A DNA stretch of 64,000 bases, from positions 101,531,093-101,595,092 of the forward strand of contig NC_046286.1 of NCBI RefSeq assembly GCF_004115265.2, written 5' to 3'. A program made the position numbers and the translations under genes. The notes beneath the pieces are model-generated. The model ran no database searches. It saw only the letters and a program-made list of their open reading frames with translations, and was not told the origin of the DNA. Positions 35,516 to 47,820 of this stretch are shown piece after piece (the first letter of the stretch is position 1; each line of letters starts with the position of its first letter). The DNA comes from Rhinolophus ferrumequinum. Lineage: Eukaryota > Chordata > Mammalia > Chiroptera > Rhinolophidae.

Positions 35516-36366
35516 TAATCCAACAGTCAAGTGTATTTGCAAGGTAGAAGTTGGGGGAGAGGGAGGAAGGAGGGCAGAGGAGGCAGTGCAGCGTGGAGTT
35601 GGGCCCCTCTGGCCCTCTCTCCCTGTCCTGGTATCTGGGGCCTGTCTCCAGAAAAGACAACTTGGAATGGGCTCGAGAGTTTTTGGAAGGCTTCCGGTGT
35701 CACAGAGGTCCTGGTTGTGCTTAGGCCTGAGGGCCCACATTTCATAGAGCCACCTTTGGCAGCGCCAGGGAGCATCTCTGCCAAGCCTGGGCTGGATCAC
35801 AAAGCTGTGAAGGCCTGCAATAATGGGGGAATTCAAAGGTTGACGAAAGCAGCACGTAAGTCATCTGGGCTACTTTGTATACAGGAATAGCTACGCCGCT
35901 GATACAGAGCTGCTCCTGGTTTCATTTGAGAAGGCACTACCAGCAGTAACTTCTGTAACCAGGGGCATCGCATGCTGCCCTCATTCATGGGCTTTGCAAG
36001 ACATCCAGAAAACGCTGGGTGGTTTTGGAGTTGGGGAGGCTTTTAAATTTGTTTAGGAAAGAGTACAGGGTAGACGAATTTTTTCCACCCAGTTCTCTCC
36101 ACTTTTCTCTCCTTCTGTCCTCACTCCATTTAGAATTTATTTCAAAGATGGATTTGGGGAGGTAATTTTAATTATTTGGGGCTATGTAGCAATGCCTATC
36201 AAAGACAGAAGTTAATGAGCCTTTTAACTAGGTAGTGGAGAAGCCTGTTCTCAGAAATGCAAGGGGAAATCTGTCTTGTAAAACTTTTGGGGGTAGAAAT
36301 CCTATTTTCTATATTCTTGGCCATGTTGATTCAAGAATTCAGGCAGTAGCCATTTATCATCTAGAG
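35516..36366. other. Intergenic sequence, nothing recognised
   Basis: Opposing frames of 85-119 codons at 35495-35890 overlap each other and show no domain. Confidence 0.3.
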
Positions 36367-36561
36367 CAGGGGTGTCCAAACTGCGGCCCGCGATCCACTT
36401 TTTATTGGCCCGCAGCAAATTCCAAAAATATATTTAGTTTACTTAAATAAACCAGGTGAGGCAATACGTACTTCTCCTCGAGTGAGTGGCCCGGCTATTT
36501 GTGTATTTTACTAAATATGGCCCTTGGTGAAAAACGTTGAAAAAAGTTTGGACACCCCTGG
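36367..36561. mobile_element. Short non-autonomous hAT element
   Basis: A 195-bp element with 16-bp inverted ends CAGGGGTGTCCAAACT and AGTTTGGACACCCCTG, matching in full. Flanks ATCTAGAG and GTCCAGAG agree at six of eight positions, as expected for an aged 8-bp hAT target duplication. The interior (GGCCCGCAGCAAATTCC, TTACTTAAATAAACCAGGTG) has no coding capacity. Confidence 0.85.
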
Positions 36562-36754
36562 TCCAGAGTGATAAGGAGAGTCTTCTCTAAGACAGACACG
36601 GGAGCCAAAGGGTGGGGATGACATCAGCAGTGATCCTTGAGTGTTCGTTGGTGTTCTGCCCAAATCCCTCTTGGGCAGAATGTCCATTAATTTGCAAATG
36701 TAGAGCCACGCATCAGGGGAATTCATCATTAGTGCTGATAAAGACACAGAATAG

Positions 36755-37045
36755 AAACATACAAATAGCGAAAGGACTTAGAACCTTGGTTGTGGGTTTA
36801 GAAACCTGGGTCTGAATCCCAACCCTGTCTCTTCCTGATCATTTATTTGTTCTTGTCTGAATTTCAGGCTCTGAGTGAGAAACAAGCAGCATCACCAGGT
36901 GGGAACATCATCAGCTTTAGAATCTGACAGACTGGACTTGAATTCTGCCCTTGTTATGGTTTGTGGGAGTTAATGCTCTCCAAGCCTTCTTTTTTCTCTT
37001 TTAAAAATAGGCATAACAGTTTAAATGAGATGAAGTGGTGTGTAA
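36755..37045 (+). repeat. Two MIR relics in tandem
   Basis: AAACCTGGGTCTGAATCCCA (36800-36820) and, after TCAGCTTTAGAATCTGACAG, ACTGGACTTGAATTCTGCC (36930-36950) are MIR 5' halves in plus orientation. Confidence 0.55.
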
Positions 37046-37864
37046 AATGTCTGAGACAATCTAGTTTCTATCCCACCAAAAGAGGTCAGAGCTAAGGAAG
37101 TGAAAACAAACAAACAAACAATTATTCTGCCTACCAAAATGATGTAGGAGAAAGAGGGAGAGAAGGTGGAAAGGACTAGGGAGTAGAAGAGAATGTCAAG
37201 CTTTAGGACATGGGGTGAGAAGCTCTGAGTTGCTCATCGAATGAGCAGAAACAAGCATCCATTAACTTTGAGGAGGTCTGTATTTGGGGTACCTTGGCTA
37301 CTGCAGCCACTACTCCAATATCAATAACTGGAGCTGTGGGGTACTTGAGATTGCCCAAGGAGAGTCTGTAGAATGAGAAGAGGAGAGTGATTTTGGCAGA
37401 ACCCTGTGGAATGCCCGTGTGGAAGATGTGGACGGAGGGCAAGAATCCACCCAGACATCGGAACAGCGGGCTTTGGGGTCTCACAGAAGCCAAGGGACAA
37501 AAGTGCCTCAAGAAGGCAGAAAAGTTTAACAACATGAAAGGCTGCTAGGAAATCAAAGAAGAACCAAGTCTTATGGATTGGATTTAGCAAAAAGGAGGTC
37601 TTTGAGGATCTTGTGTAAATAGCCTTAGTGGAGTGGTGAGTAGGTCGTGCTGGTTGAGGGGTGACAGGGGTGTGGTTGTAGGAAGGTGTGCCTTCTTCCT
37701 TTTTCCTTCTTTCTTTTCTCTTTTTAGTCTCCTTCCCTTTATTCTTCCCTTTTCCTTCTTTGAGTACAGAGACGTAAGCATGCTTAAATTCTAACGAGAA
37801 AAGAAATGGCAGATACAGGTAAACAATTTCCAAAACTCTTACCTCCTGCCCAGTGGCTTTCTCA
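37046..37864. other. Intergenic sequence with polypyrimidine tract
   Basis: A CT-rich tract occupies 37689-37763. The 187-codon minus frame at 37321-37884 gets its KKRKERRKKEEG stretch from this tract and is not considered a gene. Confidence 0.5.
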
Positions 37865-38625
37865 TAGAACCAATACCTTGCCAATCAAATGGCTCCATCT
37901 GATGTCCTTTGGGTGCTTGAAGTTCAACATGCCTAAAACTGATTTTCGTCTTTCTTCCCAGTCTCTTGCTTCTTTTAGCCTCTTGACTGGCACCACCATT
38001 CATTTCCACAGTCACCCAAGTCAGATACCTGAAGGTCATCCAGATTCCCCCTTCTCCCTGCCCCCCACCCAGTGCTGTCCTACTGTCTGCTTAGCACCCA
38101 TCACATCCGTTAGTCTCTTTCATCCCCACTGTCACTTCCTGGTGCATCTGTCCACTTTCTCTCTCTGGATCACTGGGAGAGTCTCCTAAATGTCCAGCTT
38201 GCCTCTAGTCTCAGATCCTGAAAGGATCTTTCCTCAACGAAGCAATCTCATCTATCATAGGAATTCTTTTCATTCCGAATCCCAACGGTAAGAAAAGTTT
38301 TGCAGCTTTTCACACGTGGTATGTGGCTTTCCTGCCTTTGCCTTTGTACATTCACCCTCCTCAATCTGGAATGTCGTGTCCCTATGTCTCAGACCCAACA
38401 CAAGGGGTTGTCTGACTCCCAGGCAGAACTGACCAGCCCCTCTTTTATGCCTGGCTCCTCTGATCTGATGTCATATGTCTCTCTGCCACTCCTACCCTAG
38501 ACGGTAAGCTCTTTAAAGATAGGGATGCTATGTTATTAGTCTCTTTCCATCCAGCACCTGGCCCAATAGGAGGATTTAATGAATGAATAAGTGAAGAAAT
38601 GAATGAATGATGATGAAGAAGACAG
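37865..38625 (+). mobile_element. L2 LINE, long 3' fragment
   Basis: About 760 bp in plus orientation shows the L2 3' order: CATGCCTAAAACTGATTTTC, CACCATTCATTTCCACAGTC, GTCATCCAGATTCCCCCTTC, CTCAATCTGGAATGTCG, then CGGTAAGCTCTTTAAAGATA and the AATGAATGAATGATG tail. This is one of the better preserved L2 remnants here. Frames at 37806-38189 and 38300-38500 are decayed ORF2 or chance. Confidence 0.75.
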
Positions 38626-40919
38626 GGTTAAATGCAATTGCGTGGACCTGATTTCTCATCACACTTGTTGGGTTAGTTATGGCTAGTTCTCCAACTAGCC
38701 ATAAGCCACCAAATCAAAGCCACTGTCCAGGCCACACACCTCTCATTTACCTACTGTCATAGACCTCATAAAACCATTTGCCGTGTTGCCTACGTTTTCC
38801 AAAGTATGCTGCCAGGAAATATCGGTCCTTTAAGATGTTCTGTGAGAGAAGTATTCCAAGGTCAAAGTAACAGAGCCTACCTCAGTCCCCTCTTGGAGAT
38901 GATAAAATGCTCTGAGAACTCTGACAGTAAAAGAGTTTGATTTGCTTGCTAAGGCTTCCCAAACTTATTCAAATCCGTTTTCCTTCAAGCCACACCTTGA
39001 AGTTTTCATATCTCTTAAAGCGGTCAATGATAGTGTTTCAATTTACTAACACAGTGGGGTTGTTCTAGTAACATGTCACACTTAGTTCCTATTGATTCCT
39101 CTGCAGTGACTTTTGGTGCCATCCTCTGAAAACAAAATGGCATATGACAGTTTTTACAATAACTGTTTTCCAAATAAGCGATGTATTTTGAGTTTACGAC
39201 ATGTTTTAGAAGTTAATGATTTTTTCCTCAATTAAGAAACTCTATGCCTATCTAAAAGATTCCATTTATATTATGAGGTTTACATCTTTTTTTTATTTTG
39301 TAGAAAACTTTTCATTCGACCTGTTTGAGGATTGAAATGAAATAATATATACAAAGGTTATTATTTTGATTTATTAATTGAAATGTAAGGTTAAAGTCAG
39401 CTTCCTTTGGGGATTCACTCCACGTTTCTTAAGGAAACGCAAGTATTATTTTCCAACATGTTCTGAGGAAAGGCAACATTGTTTCCAACATGTGCTAGCT
39501 GTTGAGCTTCAAAAACCTGAATATTTCATGTTTTGAAACTTGAGACTTCAGAGACAGATGCTTAGGGTGGATCTATACATACATCCTGGACTAAACCCCT
39601 TCTTGTCTAAAAGTTAAAAGGTGCTTCACCATTTAAAACCTCCATCTGTCTAGCTGATTTCTCCAGGTGAGCTTGCGGAGTTACGTGAGCTTTCTTTAGT
39701 CTCCTAACACCTTGGACTATCCACGACATGACACGAAGGGATGGCAGTGAGTAGCGAGCAGTGCCCAGCAGTTCATTCATGTAACACCTGGAACAGTTTC
39801 CATTACTCACGTTCATTAGTGTTTCCTTTCCTGAAAGGACAATGCTCACCTCAAAAATTACTGCAGAGCTGGTATTTAAAAGCTCGATTTCACATTTTTT
39901 CCAAGACAACTTTCCAAAATATTTGGATTGATTCATACTATGAAGAAGGGACTTGCCATCTGGCAAATCATACTTAGAATTATGACTCCTGGGGTATTTG
40001 CGTCACTTCACATGTGAGTGAGGATTACGTTAGTCACTCCAGACATCACATCTGCAAAAGAACAAAATTCCAGTCATCAAATATCCAAGTGGGGAGATTT
40101 TTGTAAGTATCAGTGTTTCTGTCACTAGAGCTGGTGTATAAAACGCACTCCATTGAACAAACATCTGTCAGCAACACAGACTGGTTGCTGTAGGATCTTT
40201 TCGATTGTGTCTATATAATGCCCGCAAAGGCAAGAAGGCATTACCCATTGCCCTGCCAAGTTTCCTTTGTAAACTTGTTGTGTTGGCATCACCTACTCAT
40301 GACAGGCAGATCAGAAGCACATCAGAAAACGTCAGTGGAGCAATAATTAGCAACTGTGTCAGGCGTCGGGGCCCATTTTGATAATGTGAGATCATAGCTT
40401 TCTTGCTCTTGGGTGAACAGGAAAGATTGGCTTCTGGAAACCACAGAAGACCTGATTTATTTTTCCCACTTATGTATGGAGGAAGGTATTCTTAGAGCAA
40501 AACGTTAAAAATATAGAGATTCACGAAATATGAATATTCTAGACTGCTAACCAAATGAGTCATTGCATTCCCTTAAAATGACACAGAGAGTTGATAGGTT
40601 CTTTGTAGACTAGCTTGTGAAGTGTCCGGCATTACACTGGGACATACACACAGGAGGAATATATAATGCAGTCCTGGCCATCAATAAGGAGACTGAGAAG
40701 ACAATAATCACACAATTAGAGAGGAGTGCCTCCCTCCAGGTGGAGTGTTATCGGGCACTAAGGGGTATGACACAAGCATCAGGAGGTCAGAGACACAGGT
40801 GGAGTTTTGGCAAGAGGCACGGGGCAGGTGGGATTGAGTGCAACTTGGAAGTGGAAAGAATTTTGAAACAGTTAATGTTGATTGAACGCTTCTTTTTAGC
40901 CTACGTATGCTACTATGCT
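38626..40919. other. Intergenic sequence with one hairpin
   Basis: A perfect 12-bp inverted repeat with a 4-base loop lies at 38677-38704 (TTATGGCTAGTT / AACTAGCCATAA). The 119-codon minus frame at 39607-39966 has no recognisable domain. No repeat is named with confidence. Confidence 0.4.
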
Positions 40920-41110
40920 AAGCAATCCACTTAGTGTTTCACTTATTTCTCCCTACGATCTGATGGGTTTAATACTGTTATTTATCCCCCATCTACTAAG
41001 GAGGAAACCGAGACTCAATGACAGTGAGTGCTGTTTCTTAGACACACAGCAAATAAATGACAGAGGTGGGATTCCAGAACAGCTTCCAGCAGTCGACCAC
41101 TTAATCACCT
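40920..41110 (-). repeat. MIR SINE relic
   Basis: The reverse complement of the MIR core is visible: CTACTAAGGAGGAAACCGAG, then ACACAGCAAATAAATGACAG and GTGGGATTCCAGAAC. Confidence 0.65.
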
Positions 41111-41689
41111 TGGTACAATCGCTAGCTATGTTGTTATAAAGACATGAGTATAGATATGAACGTGGATAATCAATGTGTGTATACCTATTAGGTGTGGTGT
41201 CGGCAGAAGACACTGATGAGAGAGCATTTTAGATCTGAGAGAAAGACGCAGGATAAATGCAGGCCTTGGCATGGGTTTGAGGGGTCAATAAAGATATTTG
41301 ACTGACTGGAAAGCAGGGCTTATCTTGGGAGGGGTTAGATGATAGGCGGATGGGTTATGGCAAAACCCGTGGGCAGGTCAGTGTTAGCATGTGGTGGAGT
41401 TTGGACTGGTCTGGAACTGAGATTCAGGTGTGTCTTGGATGGCCAAATAGATGACCACCACGATTTGTCTGTGTGCTTTGGGTACACGGAATATATAGGG
41501 ACAAATGCCAGGCATGCTCCCAGACTTGACGTAGGCCGGGACACTTGTGGGAAAGAGCTCGAACCCTGCCTCTATTTGGGGGTTAAACACATGCAGACCT
41601 GAGGGATAACTGGAGGTGGGGAGTAATGAACACTTGGGGGCTGAGGCATGAAAGGAAGCCTCATCCCGCACCACTATGAACCCCTAAAA

Positions 41690-41835
41690 CTTGTGTGACA
41701 TTTGGACAAGTGCTGTCAACCTTCCCAAGCCTCAGTTTCCCCGCCTGTAAAAGGATGACAGTACCTCGTTAGTGGGGTCCTGAGGGGTATAAAGGATACA
41801 GTCAGTAAAGCACTCTCCCCACTTGCACTCATCGA
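41690..41835 (+). repeat. MIR relic, near-duplicate of 43915
   Basis: The MIR core CCTCAGTTTCCCCGCCTGTA sits in plus orientation. This copy and that at 43915-44030 are far more alike than two independent MIRs should be. Confidence 0.7.
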
Positions 41836-43011
41836 ACGGAGGCCCCTAGTGAGTGTGAACTAGTAGCCATTAATCTGCTTTTCCCTGCATTGGAAAGCCT
41901 CCCTCGTGTCCACATCACGATTCTCATTCTATAGTTTCAAACAAAACAAAACTCAGTTCATTCCAATCACTTCATCTGGTTCCTGCCTGGAGGAACCATG
42001 ATCGTTCCTAGTTCTGGACCACTGAGAAGACGTTCAAGAGGTTTTTTGACCATACAGTCTTTTCTCTATGTGCTCTGACTTGAGAAGTTAACCCACGAAT
42101 AAGACACAATTCCACAGAAACATGAGACCCACCCCATCATTATCATAGAGATTCCTGGAAGGTACAAGAAAGAGAATGCAGAAAACTGTCCAACTAGCAT
42201 GTGGGGAACACAAAAAGGAGAGCCCCTGGGGATTCCCAGAAATGCTTGATATGAGAGAAGGATTAAGCCTCCTCCCAGTGAGGCAGGAGTTCCTTCGGGA
42301 GTGGAGGGGGACTGACAGCTACAGAGATTCCCAAAGTCATCTCCAAGAGGCTGTGCTTGTGAGCCGAGAAGTTGGCGATGTCTGAGAGAGCCAGGTTATC
42401 AGATAAAGCCTGTTCTAGTGTGTGTGTAGGTGTGTTGTGGAATGTGCACACAGAACAATACACATGTGGCATTGTATTTATTAAGCCCAAACACCAAGTC
42501 TTTTGCAGTAAGATCACTAGTTAACATCAATAACTAAATCACACATTTTCTTTTCGGGTCATAGCTTGGGGAAATATGATTGGCCACTCACTGTATTAGT
42601 AAAAATATCTTTTTTTTTTTTTGCCCAAAAGATGAATGCTTATTTTGAAGTAGGCATGGCTTCAGTTTCACTTGTCCTTGCTAAACTCAAGGTCACACTC
42701 AAAACAGCTCACACAGAGACAACTCCCAATTTACAAATGGTGGGGCTCCAAGAGTACACTTGTACATTGATTCTCTGGAATCACACAGCGTCGTTTCCCC
42801 GCAGACTCTCAGGCCAGCCTGTAAAACTCTATGCAACCTCCTGAGTTCTGACGGGGATTCCAAGAACCATCATACAACTGCGACACTGAGGATGGAGCAG
42901 GGCCAGGCAGGTGGGGCTGGATTTGGAGTGCAGGGACTGTCATATCCTTGACTAGAAGACCTAACTCAATGGCACAGTCATGTTTTGGTACAAGTGTTTC
43001 AGGACTGACTG
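41836..43011. other. Intergenic sequence, nothing recognised
   Basis: No gene is seen. A T-rich run lies at 42609-42622, and GT-rich text is near 42419-42435. Confidence 0.3.
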
Positions 43012-43200
43012 TCATTAATTTTTTTTTTAAATAGCTTTGATTTTGAAATAATTTAAGACTCCCAAGAAGTTGCAAAAATTGTACAGAGAGTTTCTGTGTG
43101 CTCTTCACCCAGTTTCCCCAATCAGCGTCTCCTGAATGACCATGGTATATTGTCAAAACCGGGACACTGACAATCAGTATGATCCTATCAACTCAGGTAA
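43012..43200 (-). mobile_element. L1M 3' end fragment
   Basis: TTGATTTTGAAATAATTTAA, AAGAAGTTGCAAAAATTGTA and TGACCATGGTATATTGTCAA are the antisense L1M 3' UTR order. Confidence 0.7.
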
Positions 43201-43499
43201 TGGAGCTTCCCCAGCTTTTTCTTTCCCTAAACAGGTAGAATGCTTTGCAATTATTAGATCATTTATTTTTCCGGTGTTTAAAATGCTAAAAATCTTTATT
43301 TTTGCAACAAAATCTCCCATTGGGTACTATAAAAAAATTTAACTGACAATATTATTTGAGTGAAGATGGAACCAGTTTTATATTCATACAAATTACTTTA
43401 ATTTTGGTACCAAAAGGCAAAGATTTTCTTTTAAATTTCCAGAGTATACTACATTTGTAGCCAAAAGGATAACTTATGAAATGATAACTTTAAAAATTG

Positions 43500-43670
43500 A
43501 TCTGAGTCAGCATTTTATAACGGTGTATGGGCCTGGGTCCTAGTTCCACCTGTTGCTGTAAACTGAGTGAAGTCATTTCAGTTGAATCACTTGATCTCTT
43601 TGGTCCTTAATTACTTGGTTGCAAAATAAAGAAATTAGATGACATGACTTCTAAAATTTCCCTCAGTTAA
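43500..43670 (+). repeat. MIR SINE relic
   Basis: TGGGTCCTAGTTCCACCTGT, AACTGAGTGAAGTCATTTCA and GGTTGCAAAATAAAGAAATT follow the MIR order in plus orientation. Confidence 0.6.
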
Positions 43671-43914
43671 AAAAACCCAACAAAACCCTATGCCCAAAGT
43701 TTTACATAGAGATTATTATAGAGAGTGTAAGATGGTTTTATTAAAAACAAATAAAAGGAAACAAACTTAGATCTAAAGCAAAAAGAAAAAATGTCTTGTA
43801 CTCACATGGACGTCATGGGAAAAGTACAACACAAAATGCACAGGCAGCGTCACCATTGGGGTGACAAGATGGCCTAGAACAGCAGAAATGGCCTGAATTC
43901 CCCATGAATCACTT

Positions 43915-44090
43915 AAACCTGTGTGACATTTGGACAAATGCTGTCAACCTTCCCAAGACTCAGTTTCCCCATCTGTAAAAGGAGACCCTGTTAATGGGTT
44001 TCTGAGGAGTAAAAAGGATGCAGTTGGTAGAGCATGTGGCAGAGTCCTGGGCATAGTCCATTCCGTGAGTGTTAATGGAGAACCTGCATG
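43915..44090 (+). repeat. MIR relic, near-duplicate of 41690
   Basis: Contains ACTCAGTTTCCCCATCTGTA. About 13 mismatches over roughly 108 aligned bases separate it from 41690-41800 by eye, apart from one short gap. Confidence 0.7.
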
Positions 44091-44694
44091 TCAGGTGTGA
44101 AGGGATTTGCAGTCAGATGATACGCGTATAATGGAATGGGAGTCAGCCTGCCTTAGACGGCGCAGTTAACTTGGACGGGGAGCCTCTGGTTTCTGAGGAC
44201 ACCTTTCAAGGAGAACATGTTTTGGGGCTTAGATGTGGTTGTCACCCTGGGCACTTACTGAAGTGCTGGGCTGAGCTGAGAAAAGTGACTGGCTTTCCCA
44301 ACAATGTGGGAGAGAGACACCCACGGTCTCAGCTGGCTCTGGACTGGCAGAGAGGCAAAAATGAGTAACAGAGACTCTAATCTGTTTTTAGGAAAAGCAA
44401 ATATGCCCCCACATACTTTTTATCTCACTGTACGGTTGGGATTAAATTTAGACTCTAAATTCCAGAGTCTAAGACATCTTAATATGAAAATGAAATAAAG
44501 GTTTGTTATTCCCTTCCCACTCAGACCAGTTTCTTATCTATAAATGTCTTCTCTTCTGGCGTCTCCTGGCTTTCTCTCCTGGTATTTGTAGTGGTGTCTC
44601 AAACATAGCCTTCCAATTGTACTCAAGATAAGTGGTAAAATCATCTAGAACAAAATTAATTCAATAAAAAGACAGAAAAAATTAAAACAAGTAT
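44091..44694. other. Intergenic sequence, nothing recognised
   Basis: No gene or named repeat is recognised. Confidence 0.3.
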
Positions 44695-46282
44695 TTGCAT
44701 ATACTCTTGTCCAGCATCGCGTATAGCATTGCTACATCATTTTGTTTAGTTCTTTTTCTGGAGCTTTGTTCTCTTCTTTTATTTCAGACATGTTTCTTTG
44801 TCTCTCCATTTTGGCTGCCTCCCTGTGTTTGTTTCTATGTAGGGCTGCTAGGGCTCCCAGTCTTACTAGGGTGGCCTTATGTAGTAGGTGTGCTGTGGGT
44901 CTCAGTGGCACAGTCTTCATGGTCACCTGAGCTGGGTACCATGGTATGTCCTCTGTACAGCTTGAGTGTGCCCTCCTGTAGTAGTTGAGCCTTGGTTGCT
45001 GTTTGCACATCAATGGGAGGAACTGACCCTCAGGCTGTTTGGTTGTAAGGATTGGCTGGCTGTGAATACAGTGGAGGAGCTGTTGTGCAGGGGCTGACCC
45101 TATGAAACAAGATTTGCTTTAGCAGGGCTCTGGTGCCTGCCCAGTTTGCCCTTTGGGTGTGTTGTCTCCAGAGGCAGCTTAAGGATGCTCCAGTTGGGTC
45201 TGAAGCTGGCCACTGGGCATGCCAGCCCCAGGGCCTCCTGTGAGGGGCCCCACTGCAAACCAAGTTCAGCCGCAGCCTGTGCCCTGCCTGGGGCCACCTG
45301 GCATGAAACACAAAGCAATCTCTATATGGCCACCACCTGTGCTGGGCTTGGAGGTGCCTTAAGAGGCCAAACCATGAACCAAGGCCAGCTGTCACTAGTG
45401 CCAGGCTTAGGGTTACTTAGCCAGAGGTATAGGACATGCCAAAGCCAGATGCTGCTTGTTTGGGTTTTGTGAACCTTTGAGAAATTTTAGGAAAGTCCAT
45501 AGCATGAGCCAAGAGAAACTGTTTATATAGAAAAGCCACTGGAAGCACCTTGGGTGTGCCTGAAAGTTGGGTGGGTGGGGTCTCAGGGAATCTCCAGGGC
45601 AGGGCAAATGAATGCTGTCAGACAGGTGGATGGAGACTCAGATATTGCAGCCACCTGTGTCTGTACTCCTGGGAAGGGCTCGACAAAGAAACAATGACTC
45701 CCGTCAATGCCTCCCTTCTGGAGAAAACTGTCCCTCCAGCCCTCACTCTGAAGCCAGACAATTCACCTATGTTCCTCCACATGTGTCCCTGGTATCTTTC
45801 AAGGGCTGCTCCAGTGCTGGAGTTCAGAGCGAGTGAGTCCGTCAGCAAGTAAGTCCACGCGAGGGCCCTGTAAGAGGAGCTCCTGGGACTCCAGCAGCTC
45901 TCCGTCTCACTCAGCTACAACCTTCACTGGTTTTCACAACCAGAAGTTATGGGGACTTCTCTCCCCAGCACTTAAACCCTGGGTTGGGGAGTCCACTGTG
46001 GGGCTGGGACCCCTTGCTCCTCCGGGGGGACCTCCACAGCCGAGATATCTCTCCTGATATTTAATGGTCACACATGGGTGTGGACCAGCCGTTTCCATGT
46101 CTCTGCCCGTCCTACCAGACTCAAGATGGCTTCTTCTGCATGTCCTTAGTTGTAGGGCTTTGTTTCAGCTAGACTTCAGGAAATTCTCAATGATGGTTAT
46201 TTTGTAGTTTACTTGTAATTTTGATGTGTTCGTGAGAGGAAGTGAGTGCAGCATTTACCTTCTCCACCATCTGGATCTCAAC
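44695..46282 (-). mobile_element. LINE-1 5' UTR segment (copy B)
   Basis: The minus strand begins near 46282 (TGAGATCCAGATGGTGGAGA) and runs down through a GC-rich 5' UTR homologous to copy A at 989-2445. It extends about 300 bp further than copy A, to 44695, toward ORF1 (the A-rich minus strand near 44740-44830 encodes RNMSEIKEENKAPEKELNK, resembling ORF1 N-terminal coiled coil). ORF1 proper is absent, so the element is 3'-truncated or interrupted. Confidence 0.8.
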
Positions 46283-46304
46283 AAATGTTTCTTGATCGCT
46301 ATGT

Positions 46305-46512
46305 CTAGATGAGCATTGTCCAACAGAACTCCCTGTGATGATGGAAATGTGCTATATCTACACATTCCAGTGTTAGCCACGAGCCACATGTGGCTATTGA
46401 GTATTTGAAACTTGGCTCGTGAGGAATAGAATGTTTCATTTTAGTTAATTTTAATTAATTTAAATTTAAGTAGCCACATGTAGCTAATGGCTACTGTATT
46501 GGACAATATCTA
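46305..46512. mobile_element. Old non-autonomous hAT-like element
   Basis: The ends ATTGTCCAACAG and TATTGGACAAT form an inverted pair. The interior holds GAGCCACATGTGGCTATTGA and GTAGCCACATGTAGCTAATG. Related to 15595-15745. Confidence 0.6.
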
Positions 46513-46559
46513 CACATTGAATAGATATTAATGCTTTAAAGTAGAAAGATGAACATGAT

Positions 46560-47820
46560 TTGACTTTTCTCTCAAAATGCCTGCAAAGTAATGGGAGAAA
46601 TAAAATGTATACATAATTTGTATAAGTTCCAATCAAAGTTGTATGGAACTTGTATTTGGTATAAAGTTTGTATTAGGTATAAAAGTTGTGTTAGGTATAA
46701 AATTTATGTGGAAGAAAAAAGCCCCCAAATAGTCAAGATAATTCTGAAGAGGAACAAGGTGAAGGGAAAAAAGAGGTAGGACTTGTCCTACAAGATATTA
46801 AGACTTACAAAACTAGAGTAATTAATAGTGAAATATTAGCATGGAGGTAGACAAGTGGAGTGGTAGAACAGAATGAAGAGCCCAGAAACACATTCATGTA
46901 GGATTTTTTTAAAGCAAGATGCAAAAAGTGGAAGCTATAAAGAAAAGTGATACATTTACTGTATCAGAATTTAAGCTTTTGTGGTCACCAGAAAGCATCA
47001 GAATTTAAGCTTTTTAAGCATTTATGATACTATAAATAGAGTGAAAAGACAAGCCACAGGCTGAGACGATAGAACATTATCAAGCTGATAAAGGAGCAGG
47101 ATACACAAATATACAAATAACTTCCCAAAAACTCAATAAGGAAAAATTAGTAATGAAGAGAACATAGGCACAGGATATGAAGAGGTAGGTTGTAAAGGAT
47201 GAAGCCTGAATGGTGAATAAACATGTAAAATGTATTCAATCTGACTAAGTCAGGGACATGTAAACTGGAATACTGAGATGCATCTTATACCCAGAGTGTC
47301 TGCTAATGTGCTGAGTCTAACAAGCCTAAGTGTTGGCATGGATGTGGGTAACCTCTTATGTTGCTGGCAGGATGCAAATTGGGGCCACCCCTCTGAAAGC
47401 AATTTGGCAATGCCTTGTAAAGCTCACAACAGGTACACTCTATGGTCCTGCTAGGCTATTTCCAGGCATTTCTTGTAGATCAATTCTTGCACAAGTGCAC
47501 AAGAGAATGTGCACAATAGGTTCAATGCAGTATAATTCATAATTGTGAAAAATTAAAACGGAACTAAATGCCTGCCAGTGGAGGAATGGAGAAATTATGG
47601 TATGGCCATTCAGTAGAACCCTACAGAGCAGAGTAAATGAGCTAGATCCGTATTTCTCAAGGCTAATAAGTCTCAAAAATATACTGTGGAGGGAAAAATT
47701 GGCAGGAAAATATGTAGTTTGGTACCATTTATGTAAATGTCAAAGCAATCCAAAGACTACATATTGTTTGGTGCAATACCTATGTATTAAAAGGATCAAA
47801 ATATGGATGAAATGAATAAT
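46560..47820 (+). mobile_element. L1M ORF2 C-terminus and 3' UTR
   Basis: The plus strand carries ORF2 text (CCCCCAAATAGTCAAGATAA, TAAGACTTACAAAACTAGAG). It is followed by the 3' part: TTGGCAATGCCTTGTAAAGC, ATAATTCATAATTGTGAAAA, TGGTATGGCCATTCAGTAGA and a TGGTACCATTTATGTAAATG end. It is decayed. An internal tandem repeat of a TATTAGGTATAAAAGTT-like unit lies at about 46655-46705. Confidence 0.75.

Noticed and set aside
37321-37884. 187-codon minus-strand ORF with Lys/Glu-rich stretch
   Set aside because: The charged stretch is the translation of a simple polypyrimidine tract.
39607-39966. 119-codon minus-strand ORF
   Set aside because: No recognisable similarity, and no splice or poly-A evidence.
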